Positions 4,585 through 7,278 of a stretch of 7,278 bases of DNA are shown here, piece by piece (the stretch's first letter is position 1; each line of letters starts with the position of its first letter). The notes beneath the pieces are model-generated. The model did not search any database. It was given only the letters and a program-made list of their open reading frames with translations, and was not told where the DNA came from. The stretch is from positions 1 to 7,278 of the forward strand of contig JAURNA010000062.1 in the NCBI GenBank assembly GCA_030830385.1, read 5' to 3'. Source of the DNA: Crocinitomicaceae bacterium (GTDB lineage: Bacteria; Bacteroidota; Bacteroidia; Flavobacteriales_D; Crocinitomicaceae). The position numbers and the translations under genes were made by a program.

Positions 4585-6903
4585 CTACTTGAGTTTAAAG
4601 TTATAAGTGATGGAAGGCACAATTTTAAACAGGGCCGTTTGAATGGCTTCTGTTTCGCCCGTTTCCTGATTTTCCTGGAAGGTAATGGTGTAGGCATTTT
4701 CTCTTGCGTAGGCATTGTAGACGGAGAAGTTAAGATTGTGTGTAAACCGTTTCTTGTCTTTCATGTACCACGTGAGTCCCAGATCAAGTCTGTGGTAATC
4801 GGGGAATCGATACCCGTTTCTCTCGGTATAATACGGAACCGTTTCTCCATTGAGCGTGTATTTCCCGGATGGGAATGTAGCCGCATCTCCCGTGTAATAA
4901 ACAAATGTTCCGGCTACTGCCAGATGTTGATTAATGCGGTACATGGCTACAACAGACAGGTCGTGAATTCGATCCTGACGTGCAGGGAATTCATTTCCAT
5001 CGTTGATGTCGTCAAATTGACGAAGCGATCGCGACAATGTATATCCGATCCAACCTGTAAGGTTTCCTTTTTTCTTTTCGATTAGGAATTCAGCTCCGTA
5101 AGCCCTTCCGGATCCATACACAAGTTCACCTTCCACCTCGTTGTTGAGTACCAGGTCCGCTCCGTTCCGATAATCAATCTGATTCAACAGGTTTTTGTAG
5201 TAAACCTCTGTGGAAATGCGGTACATGTTGTCTTTTAAGTTGTGGTAGTATCCCACCGCAATTTGATCGGCAATTTGGGGCTTGATGTTGTTTGAGCTCG
5301 GAACCCAGATATCCGTAGGGCTCGATGTAGTTGAGTTGGACAATTGGTGCAGGTATTGATAGCTTCGGTTGTATCCGAGTTTTACCGAATTTTTCTCACT
5401 AATTACGTAGCTCATGGACAACCGTGGTTCAAGTCCGTGGTGATAATGAATGGTTTCCCAACGATCATACAGGGAATCGCTCACTATGTTGCCTTTTTCG
5501 TCAAATTCAAATGATTTTCCACCTACAAGATCGAATCCGGAATAACGCAGGCCGTACATGAGGTTGAATCGTTTCCCGATTTTCATGTCGTTTTGAACAT
5601 ATCCGGCAAGTTCAAGTGCATAGCGCTCATCGAGACGAATTTCGTTGAACGATTCATTGCTGGCCGTTAGTACGCCGGGTATGAAAGTGTGGTGCGTTCC
5701 GTTCACTCCAAACTTGATCGTGTTGTTCTTATTCACATACCATGAAAAGTCCTGTTTCAGATTCCAGTCCTGGATGGCTGAACTTACGCCGAACCCATCC
5801 TCAGAATCACCTACGGTAAACTGGTAGTTGAAATTACTATACACAACAGAGGTGTTCGAAAAGAGCTTGTCAGTAATGATGCGGTTGTATCGAATGGTAC
5901 CCGTGGCATTTCCGTAATCAAAGCTGAACTGATCACCAAATCCGAAATCATCCCGTCCAAAATAGCCAGAAACAAAAATCCGGTCCTTGTCGGAAAGTTT
6001 GTAGTTCGCCTTTACATTGAGATCGTAGAAATATAACCGGGTGTTTTTGATGTTTTCGTCGCTGGAGAGTTTCAGGAACAGATCCAGATAACTACGACGA
6101 CCGGAAATAATGAAGGAACCTTTCTCTTTTGCAATTGGGGCCTCTACTGCCAAACGAGAGGAAATCAATCCGATTCCACCGGAAATACCAAACTTCTTCA
6201 GGTTTCCATCTTTCATTTTCACATCCATTACCGACGAGGCCCGCCCGCCATACTCAGCAGGAATTCCCGATTTGTAAAGTGAAACATCTTTGATGGCATC
6301 CGAATTAAAGACGGAGAAAAAACCAAGAAGGTGCGAACCATTGTAAACCGTAGCTTCATCCAAAAGAACAAGATTTTGGTCGGTTCCTCCCCCTCGCACG
6401 TAAAAACCAGCATTTCCTTCACCTGCTGATTTCACACTGGGTGTCAGTTGTATGGTTTTTACAATGTCTTTTTCACCGAAAATAACCGGAATGGTTTCAA
6501 TGTCCTTTGGGTCAAACTGTGTTACATTCATTCCTGAACCGGTGATGTTCTCATTTTCCTTTACTGCGGTTACTTTTACTTCCTCCACCTGCAATACATC
6601 TGTAGGAACACCCAGCTCGATGTTCAGAGTTTGGTCACCGGATGTCAAATCAACCTTGATTTCCTGTGTTCTCATCCCCGAGGAACGGTATATAAGTGTG
6701 TAGGTTCCCGCTGCGAGCGTAAGCGAATAGAAACCGTAGGCGTTTGTTACGGCCCCAGTATTTTCGAGTTCTTTCACTTTTACGGTAGCACCAAAGATAT
6801 CTTCTCCATTGGTTGAATCCTTGACGGATCCGCTAACTGTGTATTGTTGCGAAAATGATGTACTTCCTACGATCAGGAAGGCGATTAACAGGAATGAGCG
6901 CAT
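4585..6903 (-). CDS. TonB-dependent outer-membrane receptor with carboxypeptidase-regulatory-like domain
   Basis: A 772-residue outer-membrane transporter. Residues 1-18 (MRSFLLIAFLIVGSTSFS) form a Sec signal peptide with cleavage likely before Gln19. Next come a CarboxypepD_reg-like beta-sandwich at about 21-100 (SGSVKDSTNGEDIFGATV, NAYGFYSLTLAAGTYTL), a plug domain at about 125-232 (FYVRGGGTDQNLVLLDEATV, VSLYKSGIPAEYGGRASS) and a beta-barrel to the C-terminus. The last residues, YNFKLK, carry the barrel-end aromatic three positions from the end rather than as the terminal residue. I cannot identify a clear TonB box. The ATG at 6903 is chosen because the in-frame ATG at 6939 lies inside the predicted -7 box. 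It is followed after one base by the DUF4249 lipoprotein gene, forming a two-gene unit. The substrate cannot be inferred: no SusD homologue, enzyme or siderophore gene is nearby. Confidence 0.93.
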   Translation of the reverse strand: MRSFLLIAFLIVGSTSFSQQYTVSGSVKDSTNGEDIFGATVKVKELENTGAVTNAYGFYSLTLAAGTYTLIYRSSGMRTQEIKVDLTSGDQTLNIELGVPTDVLQVEEVKVTAVKENENITGSGMNVTQFDPKDIETIPVIFGEKDIVKTIQLTPSVKSAGEGNAGFYVRGGGTDQNLVLLDEATVYNGSHLLGFFSVFNSDAIKDVSLYKSGIPAEYGGRASSVMDVKMKDGNLKKFGISGGIGLISSRLAVEAPIAKEKGSFIISGRRSYLDLFLKLSSDENIKNTRLYFYDLNVKANYKLSDKDRIFVSGYFGRDDFGFGDQFSFDYGNATGTIRYNRIITDKLFSNTSVVYSNFNYQFTVGDSEDGFGVSSAIQDWNLKQDFSWYVNKNNTIKFGVNGTHHTFIPGVLTASNESFNEIRLDERYALELAGYVQNDMKIGKRFNLMYGLRYSGFDLVGGKSFEFDEKGNIVSDSLYDRWETIHYHHGLEPRLSMSYVISEKNSVKLGYNRSYQYLHQLSNSTTSSPTDIWVPSSNNIKPQIADQIAVGYYHNLKDNMYRISTEVYYKNLLNQIDYRNGADLVLNNEVEGELVYGSGRAYGAEFLIEKKKGNLTGWIGYTLSRSLRQFDDINDGNEFPARQDRIHDLSVVAMYRINQHLAVAGTFVYYTGDAATFPSGKYTLNGETVPYYTERNGYRFPDYHRLDLGLTWYMKDKKRFTHNLNFSVYNAYARENAYTITFQENQETGETEAIQTALFKIVPSITYNFKLK

Positions 6904-6936
6904 GTATTTCAGTTTAAATGCAGAACTATTGTGAAG

Positions 6937-6944
6937 CAAAAATA
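6937..6944 (-). promoter_or_regulatory. Bacteroidota -7 box for the TonB receptor-DUF4249 operon
   Basis: On the minus strand this reads TATTTTTG, an exact TAnnTTTG match and the same eight bases as the box of the TPR operon. The transcript start would fall near 6930-6933, giving a leader of about 28 bases to the ATG at 6903. There is no TTG at the canonical -33 spacing; that position is occupied by the TAAAC/GTTTA repeat region, which may reflect activator-dependent expression (inference). Confidence 0.55.
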
Positions 6945-6966
6945 AACGAATATTGTTTATCTAAAC
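6942..6966. repeat. Overlapping TAAAC/GTTTA inverted repeats upstream of the receptor promoter
   Basis: ATAAAC (6942-6947) is matched by GTTTAT (6955-6960) across a 7-base spacer. GTTTA (6955-6959) is also matched by TAAAC (6962-6966) across 2 bases. A further direct TAAAC lies at 6978-6982. The element overlaps the edge of the -7 box and covers the -33 region, the expected place for an operator. Short AT-rich repeats arise easily by chance, so this is only a candidate site. Confidence 0.35.
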
Positions 6967-7007
6967 GTAAAAAAAATTAAACAAAATAAAAATAACGATG
7001 CCTGGAC

Positions 7008-7043
7008 GGATTTCTTTGTCAAGAATGACGAACGGCGAAATCC
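7008..7043. terminator. Interrupted inverted repeat downstream of the methyltransferase gene, possible weak terminator
   Basis: GGATTTC (7008-7014) pairs perfectly with GAAATCC (7037-7043). Inside it TTTGTC (7015-7020) pairs with GACGAA (7027-7032) with one G-U pair, leaving a 6-base loop and a 4-base CGGC bulge. It lies 35-70 bases past the methyltransferase stop, in the right place for transcript termination on the minus strand, with T-rich sequence starting about 15 bases further on. However, the inner stem has an A-C mismatch in minus-strand RNA and no T-run follows directly, so termination is doubtful. Confidence 0.25.
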
Positions 7044-7078
7044 TGATGAAATGGGGATGGAAAAGACCGTAAGGGGAT

Positions 7079-7278
7079 TTACGCTTTTGTGTGATCCGGT
7101 GGAAAGTTAGTGGGAACTTTGCACGCCCGGTCGTGAAGGACGATGCTGCCGGTTACACCGACGTTCAACGAAGAATTCCCCGGCAATTTTACGACCATGT
7201 GGCATTTTTCAAGTACGAAATCGGGTAAGCCCGAATCTTCTGCTCCCAGCAGATAGATCGCACGCTTCGGGTGTTCAA
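7079..7278 (-). CDS. TrmH/SpoU-family RNA 2'-O-methyltransferase, C-terminal fragment
   Basis: The last 65 residues of a SPOUT-class methyltransferase, read from the window edge to the TAA at 7081-7079; the start lies outside the window. SPOUT motif 2 is visible as YLLGAEDSGLP (fragment residues 8-18) and motif 3 as KLPGNSSLNVGVTGSIVLHDR (split 30-39 and 40-50), with the conserved Asn38 in SLNV. These form the knotted AdoMet-binding site of TrmH-like enzymes, which methylate ribose 2'-OH groups in tRNA or rRNA. The tail after the knot (ACKVPTNFPPDHTKA) is short, as in compact family members. Which RNA position is modified cannot be told from this fragment. It is transcribed in the same direction as the receptor operon but 175 bases away, so it is probably a separate unit. 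Confidence 0.88.
   Translation of the reverse strand, partial: EHPKRAIYLLGAEDSGLPDFVLEKCHMVVKLPGNSSLNVGVTGSIVLHDRACKVPTNFPPDHTKA

Larger units (their letters stand above)
6904..7078. other. Intergenic promoter region upstream of the TonB receptor operon
   Basis: This 175-base region holds no gene I can support. The half nearest the receptor gene is strongly AT-rich, with an eight-A run at 6969-6976. It carries a -7 box and TAAAC/GTTTA repeats, listed separately. The half nearest the methyltransferase stop is of ordinary composition and contains an interrupted inverted repeat at 7008-7043. Confidence 0.6.

Noticed and set aside
4584..4715. Longer DUF4249 protein starting at 4715 inside the receptor gene
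   Set aside because: The extra 44 residues are basic and serine/proline-rich, and would bury the lipoprotein signal peptide that starts cleanly at 4583.
4582..5085. 167-codon plus-strand reading frame antisense to the receptor gene
   Set aside because: The minus-strand receptor is a clear homologue throughout. The plus-strand translation shows no recognisable domain and looks like a codon shadow.
6904..6939. Receptor start at the ATG at 6939
   Set aside because: That ATG lies within the predicted -7 box, and the signal peptide begins naturally at 6903.
1..7278. Mobile element, phage, defence island or CRISPR content
   Set aside because: All substantial frames are assigned to housekeeping or envelope families. 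I found no transposase or integrase, no tRNA with flanking direct repeats, and no spaced repeat array.

Overview
The window looks like chromosomal DNA from a member of the Bacteroidota, most likely a Flavobacteriales-type marine or freshwater bacterium. The evidence is a TonB-dependent receptor with an N-terminal carboxypeptidase-regulatory-like domain followed by a DUF4249 lipoprotein, a short DUF721/DciA-type protein, an archaeal/Bacteroidota-style phosphoglucosamine mutase signature (TASHNPKQWN), promoter-like TAnnTTTG boxes ahead of transcription units, and no convincing Shine-Dalgarno sequences. The assignment rests on protein and promoter style only.

Layout, left to right. (1) Positions 1-2074, minus strand: a tight three-gene unit transcribed leftward, in the order membrane-anchored TPR protein, ribH (lumazine synthase), glmM-type phosphohexomutase (cut off by the window edge), with gaps of 3 and 9 bases. 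(2) Positions 2075-2169: a compact divergent promoter region with back-to-back TAnnTTTG boxes and a run of nine T between them. (3) Positions 2170-3279, plus strand: recF. (4) Positions 3280-3467: a 188-base spacer with a hairpin and a promoter that ends at the next start codon. (5) Positions 3468-3770, plus strand: a DUF721/DciA-like protein. (6) Positions 3771-6903, minus strand: a two-gene unit, TonB-dependent receptor then DUF4249 lipoprotein, separated by one base; its end abuts the DciA gene with no spacer. (7) Positions 6904-7078: an AT-rich promoter/operator region and an inverted repeat. (8) Positions 7079-7278, minus strand: the C-terminal end of a TrmH/SpoU-family RNA methyltransferase.

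Functionally the region mixes housekeeping genes (riboflavin and amino-sugar synthesis, recombinational repair, replicative helicase loading, RNA methylation) with one envelope uptake-type pair of unknown substrate. I see no mobile elements, tRNAs, rRNAs, CRISPR arrays, phage genes or defence genes, and no frameshifted or broken genes. The window is mostly ordinary. The best leads are regulatory: two DNA-metabolism genes whose promoters predict leaderless mRNAs, a symmetric AT-rich element upstream of the receptor operon, and a zero-gap convergent gene junction.
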